Shown here piece by piece: positions 46,906 through 57,100 of a DNA stretch of 64,000 bases. Each line of letters opens with the position of its first letter. Position 1 is the stretch's first letter. The notes below the pieces were generated by a model, which saw only the letters and a program-made list of their open reading frames with translations, did no database searches and was not told the DNA's origin. A program made the position numbers and the translations under genes. Source of the stretch: Puccinia triticina (lineage: Eukaryota; Basidiomycota; Pucciniomycetes; Pucciniales; Pucciniaceae); the NCBI RefSeq assembly GCF_026914185.1, contig NC_070572.1, positions 2,852,001 through 2,916,000 on the forward strand. The letters are read 5' to 3'.

Positions 46906-47055
46906 GGCCCCGTTTGGAGCCGATATAATCCGGGCAATATATGAGTTTTTTTGCCTGACATCCTATGTGACATCTGATCAGGTCTGCCAAAACTTGATCA
47001 GATGTCACAAAATTCCAGATTATATCACGCAATTATATTGGCTCCAAACAGAGCC
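46906..47055. mobile_element. PIF/Harbinger-like MITE
   Basis: The ends GGCCCCGTTTGGAGCC and GGCTCCAAACAGAGCC are inverted. TAA duplicated at 46903-46905 and 47056-47058. 150 bp, non-coding. Confidence 0.85.
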
Positions 47056-47616
47056 TAAAGTTTTTTAAAAATGATATTGTGAACCCCCCTGTTGGCTGAT
47101 AAGCACCTGGAAATGGGCTCTGAAGTTTTATCAAATTCTAGATATGACCTGTCAAATCATGGTGCAAGGGAATGTCATGTATATTTGTTTTGTTTTGGGG
47201 TAGAACTACATAAACATCCAGTTACCAAGAAACTTGCTGCTGCCTAATGTAGACTTTATGATATCCAAGCCTACCCCAGCTCTCCCAGGGGGAGACTCCC
47301 CCCAGGCAGAATGTGGTATGCTTCAAATCCAAGACAAGGAGCAGGCTTGAGGCTTGACCCCCGCAAATGAGGTTCTATGATTTTACAATTTATCCATGCA
47401 TAAATCAATTTTCAACACCATAATTCCAGGTTTAGGTCCAGTTCATGATATAATTTTACAAAAATTTAGAGCCAATTTCAACACCCTTAAGAATTAAATT
47501 TGGCAAGATTTTTAGATTTGGGTGTTTCCTGGCAATCAGAACAACTGCATCATTTTTTAAAAAAGGTTGTTGATAAACTCCTTAAATTGGTCAAGTTTTG
47601 TTAATTTCTATTGTGT

Positions 47617-47816
47617 GGGGGGTTCACAATTGAATTCTACACACTTTGAAGCTCAATTTACATAAGGCTTTTATGAACAACATTTTAAAATTTCAAAAGC
47701 TGTCCAGGATGGGGTGTTGCTGATCAACCAGTGCTGCTTACCAATTATAAAAAAAAAGTTCATAAACAGGTTAAAATGTGTCTTCAAGTGTGGCAAATTT
47801 CAATTGTGAACCCCCC
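47617..47816. mobile_element. 200 bp MITE with GGGGGGTTCAC ends
   Basis: Ends GGGGGGTTCACAATTGAA and TTCAATTGTGAACCCCCC are exact inverted repeats, sharing the first 11 bases with the 1.4 kb element at 36163. Confidence 0.85.
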
Positions 47817-48517
47817 TATTAATTACATAAATCATGAAAGATGATATATTCAAGCTCCACAAGTTGTTGCTCTGTTTTTTGACTGTAGAAATTTTTCAGG
47901 GCATTTACATGATCCCCTGACTGGATCGCAAAGACACACCTACTATTCTCAAATTGAATTGTTTTCAGTTGCCTGAGAGGGATTAGACACCGGCCCATGA
48001 CTCAGATATCAACAAAGCAAGGGAGAAATTTGCCAAGAGTGTGAACGGTTGAGCAAAAGGAAGATGGTAAGGGCAAGCTGCAGTGGGGGATATATATTGT
48101 ATTCAAATTGGAGGGGATAAAAATCAGATAAGGCGGACGGACCGACCGACCAAAGACGGTAAAAACTCTTCCGAGAGAGGCAGAAAGATTATCTGCCTCG
48201 GCCAAACTGGAACCAAATGTTCTCGACACCTTCGATCGAAACAGTACAACAGAAACAGAAGAAAGAAGGAATCATTCACAGAAAATCCTTAAATTGTTTT
48301 CAGTCATTGATCAGGGCATAGTAACTGGGAGCAAGCACATATAAATCGGAACCAGGAAACAAATGCAACAATCGGTTCTTGTGGTTTTATGGGGAGAAGG
48401 GGGGCTTATATTTCCTTTTTCTAACGTAAGTTAAACTGCAAAGGAAAAAGGCAGACATGAATCAGTTTGCTTCTACTTGTATACGAAATTGAGGAGGTGT
48501 ATACACACTTACGGATT

Positions 48518-50227
48518 TTAGCTGGCCGGAGCTCCATCAGTAGCCTTCTTAGCCTTCTTGGGCTTCAAGCTTCTCGCCAATGTGCTGACCAACTCCGGAT
48601 CTTCGATCTTGACTTCACTCTTAACGATCTCCGATCCACTTCCGACGTAAAATGTTGGAGCCGGTGTGATTCTTGTAACGCCGGTCTTGGTGACAACGAA
48701 GGTGGCGAAATATTGGGCAGTCAAGTCTTTGGAGTCGGTTGTCGTGCTTTATTGTTGGGTAAGATGTCAGAAACATCGATCACCTGGTACGGTTTGATCT
48801 GCGTTACTCACGTTACATCGAACTCTTTTAGCAGCCCGTGCTGAACACATTCCTTGACACCCATCCGCGCTTTGGTTTGATCTTCCAAAGTACGTAATGT
48901 GAACGGGAATGCGCCTGCCTTTTTGACGATTTCGCCATATGTGGACCGGGACGTCTTCATTTTCAACTGATAGGTGGATGTTGTCTTTTGGAAGATTGAT
49001 GTGCGATCACCATGCGCCTTCGCCTGTAGTACAAGCAGAGTTTATGTTCAGCTTTCCCGATTGGATGGATACGCTGAAGAGACGAGAGAACAAGTTCCTT
49101 ACTTTGGTTTCTTCACCGGATGTCAGAAGAACGTCGAGACCAAAGACATCTCCTTCTTCAAAAAGGAATGTTGAATCTTTATCCCGGTGTTGTTCGGCAG
49201 CCGGAAACAAGTTGATTGTCTTTTTGCCATCGATCACGTTCTGCTCGTGTTGATGCGATATCATGCCTGATTATAAGAAACGCCGAACTGATTAGATCTT
49301 CGGGTTCAACCAGAACTGCATGGGATACCTTCAATCAATTTTTTCTACAGAAAAACAAAACCATACTTGCCCTCCATTCCTTTGATCGAACCCTTGTATT
49401 CCTTCACAAGTTTAGAAGCTACATCAGTAGCTTCCCAATTCTTGACACCTGGCTTAATTGATCTCAAGACAAGTTCGGCGACGTTATAGGCTGCGGCTAC
49501 GAGGTCTGCTTTGGTACCGGTGACGGGTGATGCAGCTGAGGCACCAATGATGATACTGCAGGATTGGAGTTAAGTTAGATGCTCGTGGGCATTAGACACG
49601 GTGGAGATCAACGGTTGACTTGCGTTTCACCAATGATCGAGGCATATCCATCGATATGGGCACCCATCAGGATCTTCACTACATCGCCATCCTCAAGAGT
49701 TTGTGTCGCACCAGGGTCAGTGGGCAATGGAGTGAAATGGCATAGAACACTACGTAAAGTGAAAAGACATCATGAGTATCTCCGATCACTGTTAAACGAA
49801 GTTGGGTCGTTTTTTTTTAAAAAAAGCGGAAGGGGATATGAACTCACTTGTTGATGCTCAGAGTGCAGGGAAAAGCGACGCCCTTTTGGGTGGGGTTTTT
49901 CTTGTCCTTGTTGTAAACCAAGGCACACGCCTCCTCGATCAATTTGTCACCTTCTCGACAGAGATCAAGTAGGACAGCTCCCTTGACGGCCTTGGAGATC
50001 ACATGGTGGAGTGCTTTGGCAGCAATCTCAGCTGCGGTCTTATCTGTTTAGCAGATCGAAAAGAAAAAAAAATAGAGAGAAGGGTTGAATGAGTGGGGAT
50101 GGACTCCATGGAAGCCGAAACGCAGTCGGAGGGGCTCACATTTGGTAAGGGTGTCGGCTGGTAAGGCCGTGGAGGCCTCGGTGGGCGCAGGTTCGGCCAC
50201 AGGTTTCTGGACGGTTTCAGTCGTCAT
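48518..50227 (-). CDS. PA2G4/Ebp1-like protein (methionine-aminopeptidase fold)
   Basis: Family members are catalytically inactive M24 peptidase-fold proteins associated with ribosome biogenesis and growth control. Seven exons: 50227-50140, 50043-49848, 49749-49624, 49555-49371, 49266-49103, 49023-48812, 48746-48518. Together they give exactly 399 codons plus stop, close to the 394 aa of human PA2G4. Recognisable blocks include KGVAFPCTLSINN-VLCHFTPL, GDVVKILMGAHIDGY, GMISHQHEQNVIDGKKTI and LKMKTSRSTYGEIV. The M24 metal ligands typical of active aminopeptidases are not evident (MGAHIDG for the DxGxxxxG motif). The C terminus is lysine-rich (KPKKAKKATDG). Two introns (49556-49623 and 49267-49370) must use GCAAGT donors to keep the frame. 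Divergent intergenic DNA follows upstream. Confidence 0.92.
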
Positions 50228-50972
50228 CCTGGTGTGAGATCGGTGTGCTGAGGGTTTTTTCAGACGATGAAGAGGACTTGGGTGTTGAATGGGTTGATGA
50301 GGTTGTGGCTGCTGCTGTTATGGTTGCTGGTGGTGATGGCGATGAGGAGGAGGATGACGGTGGTCAAGAGGCGCGCAGCCATCGAGTTCACTCCGGTCGA
50401 AGCTATACTGCGCCCTCCCCGCCTTTTTAAACACAAACCAGCCCGCCGGGTTGAAGAAGCCAGAAGTTCTGGTGGAGTTAATGGGCAAACGCAGCATCGA
50501 GCCAGACTCCAGTTGACAAATCAGGCAACCAACTTCCTCTGACAATAGTCTTGCTCCTCCGCACCGAATACGAGCTGCTCATGTGGACCATCGTCTGACA
50601 AGTTGTGTTTTCTGTGCCCTTGATTTTCCAAGAATAACCTGCACATGTCGACATCACAGTTATATTGCATACATCATCACATTATGGATATTCAAAATGC
50701 GCACATATCCTGTGAAAGAGAGAACACTATCTTAAATCACTTGTGGTTCCACTAAGGTGAAAGCAAGAAACAATCATTGACCTTATCTCTAACATGAACA
50801 CAAAGACAGTCAGATTTGCAATCCTGGCAATATAGAGTTAAGGGAATCAAAGCAGGAATTGATTTTTGGAAATGAAGGAATGTTTTTGGAAATGAAGGAA
50901 TGTTTTTGGAAATGAAGGAATGTTTTTGGAAATGAAGAAGCACTCCAGTTGATTATATATGGATTTTTAAGA
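50228..50972. other. Intergenic, promoter side of the PA2G4-like gene
   Basis: Immediate upstream DNA is CAT/CCT-rich. A 20 bp tandem repeat (TTTTTGGAAATGAAGGAATG, about four copies) lies at 50870-50940. No gene is seen. Confidence 0.45.
50870..50940. repeat. 20 bp tandem repeat, four copies
   Basis: TTTTTGGAAATGAAGGAATG repeats exactly three times, with a shortened fourth copy. It lies just downstream of the stop of the interrupted secreted-protein gene. Confidence 0.9.
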
Positions 50973-52235
50973 TCATTAAAGTTGGAGATACTTTTTGTCT
51001 GATAGAAGATTGCTATAATGTTCAGTAAGATTTTGGATTGAAATTGCAAATAACTTCTGGATAAAACCCTTAGAGATTGACCAGTCCTTGCACTGAAAAT
51101 TAGACATCTGTTCCCAAAGTGTTTGGGAGTAGCTTTTGACCCATGGATCCAAGAAATCCCAAAGTCCAAGAAAACCAATTCTTGGATTCCGTTCCTGTTC
51201 TTGCTTATTCTTGTTGGCTAGATCTTCAAACAATTGGCAAGCTTCACCCAGTTCTTGGGTATATTGATGTTCTTTCTCTATTAAAGGTACAATTGCTCTA
51301 ATCATCTCAACATGAAACAGAAATAATGGGAAGATTTTTTGATAGTCTAATGGAATTCTGCTTTGACAGTAAGCCTTCAGATCAATCTTGGTTTGTGTTT
51401 GCCAGTACTTGTACCAAACATCATCACTCTCTTCAAATAATTTCTTTTTATCTTTGACGAAATGATATTTTTCTTTTTTACTCATCTTTTCACCTCTAGA
51501 ACTTAGCATACTATGAAATTCCTTCACAGTAGCTTGGAACTCATTTTCATTGATGATAAGTCTCCCTTCATCTCTTGGTTTGATGAGTTGCAAAATTGTT
51601 TTCTGGTAGAATTGAATTACATGATCAATTCCGTCCTTCCTCATGAACACATTCACATCCAAATTTAATATTGGTAGCTTGGGGAATTTCAATAACATTT
51701 TTGATTCATAGTAAAAAATATTGAGATATCTGCCCATTCCTGAATCTAAGTGATTGATTTTGGGGATATGGAATCCAGTAACCATTGTTTTGATTGGCTG
51801 CTGTAGATCTTGTTTGTTTGATGAATGGATGAAACTATTGACCATCTTTCCAATTTTTTTGGAATTTTCTTGTTCCAACAGTGTAACTCCCACACAGTTC
51901 CCAGTGATTTGGGGACTGTAAAAATCTGGCGAGTTTTCATCCTCTGTTTTGATCTTTTGGTCCTTTTTATCTTTTTTAGATCTCATTAAATCACCAATCC
52001 TTCTTTTAACACCCTTTGAATGATTTGTTTCAGAAGCTGGGCCATTGGAAGATTTTTTCAAGAGGAAATCCTTCTGCTCATAATGTGGTAACATATACCC
52101 CATCTGGGAATCCTTGCTGTTCTTGAAGCCAGGTTGGTGCTTTGTTTCTGTAGGGGACTTGCAGAGGGGCCTTTGAAATTTGCCCAAAGAATTGGGGGTA
52201 GACTGATGGTTTAGAAATTTTGAACTTGGGCTGAG

Positions 52236-52895
52236 TGTCAGGGTGTGCCTCTATAGTGGCAACGCACTGAATGAAACCGTTGATATAATCAAGGTTTGAC
52301 GGCTGATCTCAGCTGTCACGACTGTCTGTCGGTGCTCGACTTGGCCGCAGCACAAGGAGAAAAGCCGCGCCTCCGTCTGGAGGGGCTGGTTGAGCGAATA
52401 CAACCGGAATCTAAGAGATTCGAGAGAGAGTCCTTTCTAGGACGGAGAGAGAGAAAAGGAAGAAAAGGTCGACTTACCGAGACGAAGCGCGGAAAGTCGA
52501 GGGATAAGTCGGAAAAAAGAGAAAAGGTGGATCAATGGGCCCCAATCGTTGTAAGTCGGCGTTGGTGGTCGAATACAACAATATTGGTGGGCTTGGTAAC
52601 TGATCTGGGGGATCCTTCCTGGTAGGAAGGTTCCCCAGTACTTATACCCCAGCTGTGCTGGGCTGACTTGTGGTCCGGTCTACCGGACCATCTATCCTCC
52701 TGGGAATCTCTAAGGAGGTCCCAGGCGGTGTTCACTTGCTCACTCGAGGTCGATACCCGAGTCTTGAGTCCTTCAACATCAATGTGCTCACTCGAGGGCT
52801 CCAGGCCCTTCCTTGCTTGGTTGCGGGCCGCCCGCGCTTGTGGCGGCCCGAGGGTTGTCGTCGCCTGCGCTGTCTGGACTAGTAGGCGGCTGACA
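52236..52895 (-). repeat. 3' LTR of the gypsy element
   Basis: 660 bp, TGTCAG...CTGACA. Preceded on the minus strand by the polypurine tract at about 52896-52912. The integrase frame runs about 100 bases into it. Confidence 0.95.
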
Positions 52896-54180
52896 CTCGC
52901 CCCCCCAAAAAAGCACTGCTCTGATCGGAGTAGTGCCAGGATTGCGACGCTTGGCGGCGCGAAACTTTCGCAGCAACACGTCTGCGTTAAGGATAGCGTT
53001 CTTCGGCAGCCATTTGTCATGGTCCGCCGACAGCCCTTTAAACCTCGTCAGGTAAAGACGACAGTCTTGACCCTGGATCCTCGTAAGCTTTTCGTCGAGG
53101 ATCCGGAAAGCAACATTGTCGTCTGTCAGCTCAGGAAGCATATCCGGAACCACAGGAGCAGGAGGCTCGCCATGGTCGCCATCAACCACATACTTCTTGA
53201 GCAAACTAACCGGGAACGTAGGATGCTTAAGATCAAATCCTTCCGTCAGAACAACCTCGACGGCGTTTCGCCCGTGCAGAGCTTTAACAAAAAACGGCCC
53301 CACAAAGGCGTCCTTCAGCTTGCGGTTGCCACCCAAGTTCTGAAAATTTACGGTCGAGACAAGTACTCTGTCGCCAACACATATGTCATGGTCGCGGTGT
53401 GACTTGTCCCACCGTTCCTTGTTATACGCAACGGCCTCCGCCAGGCAGGAGCTGGCTTGCTCTTCGGCTCGCAGCATCATCTCCTGAAACCGTGCAGCAG
53501 ACGGGTGCAGAGTAACTGCCTTACTAAGGACCAAGTCCCGCGGCATATGCGGAATCCAACCTCGTTCAAGCTCAAACGGCGTCTTACCCGTGCTGGAGTG
53601 GACACTGGAATTGTACGCGTGTTCCAACGCTGGTAGCAATGAGACCCAATCGTGGGTATAACCCTCACTATCTTTGAACTGTAGCCCAAACGCGCAGTAC
53701 CGACGGATCATGTCCTCTAACGTCTGGATCATACGTTCAGCCAGCCCGTCGGTCTGCGGGTGGCAGGCCGTAGAGAACGACAACTTTGTCCCCATAAGCT
53801 GGAAGAGACTCTTCCAGAACTCAGAGGTGAACTTGGGGTCGCGATCAGTGATGATGACCTTAGGGCAACCGACATCATGGATAACCAAATTCCAGAACAG
53901 AAGCGCAACATCCAGCGCAGTGTTCTCCTTATAGCAAGGCAAGAACCGTGCTCGTTTAGAAAAACGGTCCACAATAACAAGAACGGCGTTAAAGCTTTCC
54001 TTACCCCCCGGCGGCAGCGCAGTGACAAAGTCCATATTGATCACTTCCCAGCGCTGTTTAGGCTCCTCGATAGCTTGCAACAAACCAAATCGCCTGCCCG
54101 TTGCTTTATTAGCTTTCTGGCAATGGTCACAGCTGGAGCAGTACTTTTCCACACAAACGGTCCATCCCGGCCAACACTCG
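52788..54180 (-). CDS. Gypsy integrase, C-terminal frame with chromodomain
   Basis: Continues the integrase in a frame shifted by one base from the polyprotein. The frame change lies near 54180-54195, where the polyprotein reads ERLRVLAG and this frame WPGWTV. It holds the zinc-binding cysteines (CSSCDHC), catalytic aspartates in INMDFVTALPP and ITDRDPKFTSEFW, and the glutamate in DGLAERMIQTLED, all present. A GPF/Y-like module (VGPFFVKAL) and a chromodomain-like end (YLTRFKGLSADHDKWLP) follow, features of chromoviruses that target heterochromatin. Either this copy has a disabling 1 nt indel or the element uses programmed frameshifting. Confidence 0.85.
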
Positions 54181-57100
54181 CAACCGCTCCACCGTCCTTT
54201 CTTTCGAGAAATGGCCTGCCGCAACATTATCGTGACACTCGTGGAGCATAAGGCGTATATGCTCTTCTTCAACCAGAACTAACGCACAATGATTGCCGGT
54301 GCGATGGTATAGAAGGCCATCCAAGAGAATAAAACGGCCGGCGTCGAAGTTCGCTTTCCAGGGCTCTTCCAACTGGGAAATCAAATCCGGCTGGGGGTAC
54401 TTAGACCAAAGAATCCCAACCAGGGCCGCCGTGTTTTTGTTCGCGTCGTAGCTACGCTCGACGGAGTCCCAAAACTCGTCAGATAACCCACTGACACTAA
54501 TAGCCATGATGGGCACCTCTCGCGTAACCTCTTCTTCGTCGGACGCCGGGTTATCGTTGTCATTCGGCAATGCCCACCTGGACAGCCCATCCGCGTTTTT
54601 ATGGACCAACCCATCCCTATGCACAATGGTCATCGAACCGCGCCATTCTTGTATAGAAATTTGCCAGCGCATCATGTGCCGACTGGGGGTTTTCATGTTA
54701 AGTAGGGACTTCAAGGCGACACAGTTGGTAATTACCGTAAAAACACAACTGTCCAAGTAATAATACAGCTTCTCCAGTGCCCAGACCAGGCAGAAGCACT
54801 CCAGCTGTGAGGCACCGTACTTCTTTTCGGATTCCTTCAGCTGCCGTGATATAAAGCAAATCGGGCCCTCCTGCTCCTTATCACCTACCATCTGAATCTG
54901 GTGAAGCGCCGCGCCAATACCTTCCATACAAGCATCGACATACAGAAGAAACGGCCGGCGCGAGTCCGGGTGGAACAGAAGTGGTGCCGTGGTAAGAGCA
55001 ACGCGCAACACCTTATACGCTTCAATCCGCTCAAGCGTCATCTCAAAAGCTACATTAGGTCTGCAGATTTTGTATAAACAGGAAGCCATAAGGTTGAAGT
55101 CTTTGATATGGAGGCGGTAATACCCCGCAAAGCCCAGGAAAGACTGTAGTTCTTTAACAGAAGCAGGAATAGGCTTCAGGAGGACAGCCGCCACGCGGTT
55201 CTGATCAATTCCTAGTGACAGGCCATTAACAATATGCCCTAACGCCTTCAGTTCCGAAAAACCAAAAGAGCACTTAGTCAGCGAAATTTTCATACCCATC
55301 GAAATGACCTTTTGGAGAACAATGCGCAATTTAGTTAAATGCTCCTCCCAAGTATCAGTGAAGACAATGATGTCGTCAATGTAGATAATCAGCCAGAGCT
55401 CACTCAGTTCCATACGGAACTCCGTATCCATCATGCGTTGGAAGTGAGATGGCGCGTTCTTTATGCCAAAGGGCATGCACAGGTACTCATGGATTCCCAT
55501 ATGAGAAATAATGCGCAGGAACTGCCTGCTATCCTTGCTAACAGTGTTCTGGTGGAAGCCCTTCAGAACATCCATGCAGGTAATGTACTTAGCCCCATGC
55601 AGCTTAGTCAAAGATTCAGTGATCTTTGGCATCGGGTATCGGTCAGGAGTCGTATAGGAGTTCAGAGCGCGGAAATCGCCTACCAGTCGAGACTTCTCCT
55701 TGTTCCATACAATAATTACCAGGGTTGTGATAGAAACCCCCTCATTGGATCCTACTTTGCGTAAAATGCCCATCCTGACCAACAATTCCACATGCTCTTC
55801 GATAGCCGCTCTGGTGCGCGGGCTGGCCGGGTAGGGAGACTTACGCAGCGCCAGGGGATAAGGCTTATCCACGGTAAGAGTGATTTCGACCTCATGGCCT
55901 TTGATCGACCCAAAAGGCTGGTCCTTTGTAGCAAAGGCCGCTTTGTTTTCCGACAAGGCTCGGAGGAGCTCAGACCGTTGCAGCTTGGTGATCTCGCCAC
56001 TGATCTTGCAATCCCGTAGAGCCTCTTCTTCAAAGGAGAGCGCCACCTCGTGCTCTGGAGTTATCGAATTGATAGTTTCATCAAAGTCAAAGGTGCGGAT
56101 CCCAATGGTGAAGCGCCGCTTATCGGAATTCAACAGGGAGATTTTATAATGGGACAAGTAATCATTACCCACAATAAAATACCGTGCAGACATGTTGTCC
56201 ATTACCACGAACTTCATAACCATTCGCACATTCTGTAATACCAAGCGTATATTAACAACACCCAAAGGAACCAGCGCTCCCGACGCGCTGTGGAATTTTC
56301 CAGGCTGAATGGGCAATATGAACTTCTCCCACCCGGGACAGAAGCGTGCCAAGTAACCTTTACCGACCACCGAGCGGACCGCGCCACTATCCAGCAGGAC
56401 CAGACAGTCCTTGTCACAACAAGTCATCTGAACCAAATTGTTCCTACCACGGGACGTGTCGACAGCAGCCGTGCTACTAGAGATAGCCCCAATAATTGGG
56501 CCGTCACCCTCATGGTCGCTACCTTGTTCTGTCGCGGGGTCAGCCTCGGGCTCCTCGTCGACACTGTTAACATTCTTGGGACATGTGCGGGAGGTATGAC
56601 CCGTTCCTTTGCACGAATAACACTTAACATCCGACAAGGGAACCTTACCCTTATCTCCCACCGCACTCGGCGGCTTAGCAGGGGCGGCTGGGGAGGTCGG
56701 CGTACTCTTGGGAGGGAAACGGCGACGGCCAAGGCGGGTTTTATCGCAGATGTCCTCCAAGATGTTAATGAAGGAGCTCAGATCTTCATCCGGCTTTTTC
56801 ATAGCATTCTTGGCCGCGTACTCAACCTCATTGTCCATAAGGTTCAAAAGTTTAAAATTTATGGACTTGTTGTCAATCGTCGGCTCAAAGCAACGGAGCC
56901 GATTGTACTGGCGCGTGACCCACTGCGCCGGTGCGGTCTCGCCAGGAATGAACCTGTCGGATGAAAAGGCATTTTGCTTCTTCCGTTTCCATGCGGAGTG
57001 ACCAAACTTCTTACAAATCTCCGTCCTCCAAAACGCCCAGGTAGTGTCATGGTGAGAAAGCCGCATTGTTTCGTACCACAACAGTGCCGTACCCGTGAGC

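Larger units (their letters stand above)
46490..48517. other. Intergenic DNA with MITEs
   Basis: Convergent 3' region between two genes. It contains MITEs at 46906 and 47617 and several AT-rich fragments with GAACCCCCC or TCAACACC ends. No gene is seen. Confidence 0.5.

Noticed and set aside
49556..49623. GT donor (GTCAAC) for intron 3 of the PA2G4-like gene
   Set aside because: It shifts the downstream frame; the GCAAGT donor four bases earlier gives a continuous family-like protein of exactly 399 codons.
52296..52625. 109-codon frame duplicated in both LTRs
   Set aside because: It is in the LTR, on the strand opposite to the element's genes, and has no recognisable features.
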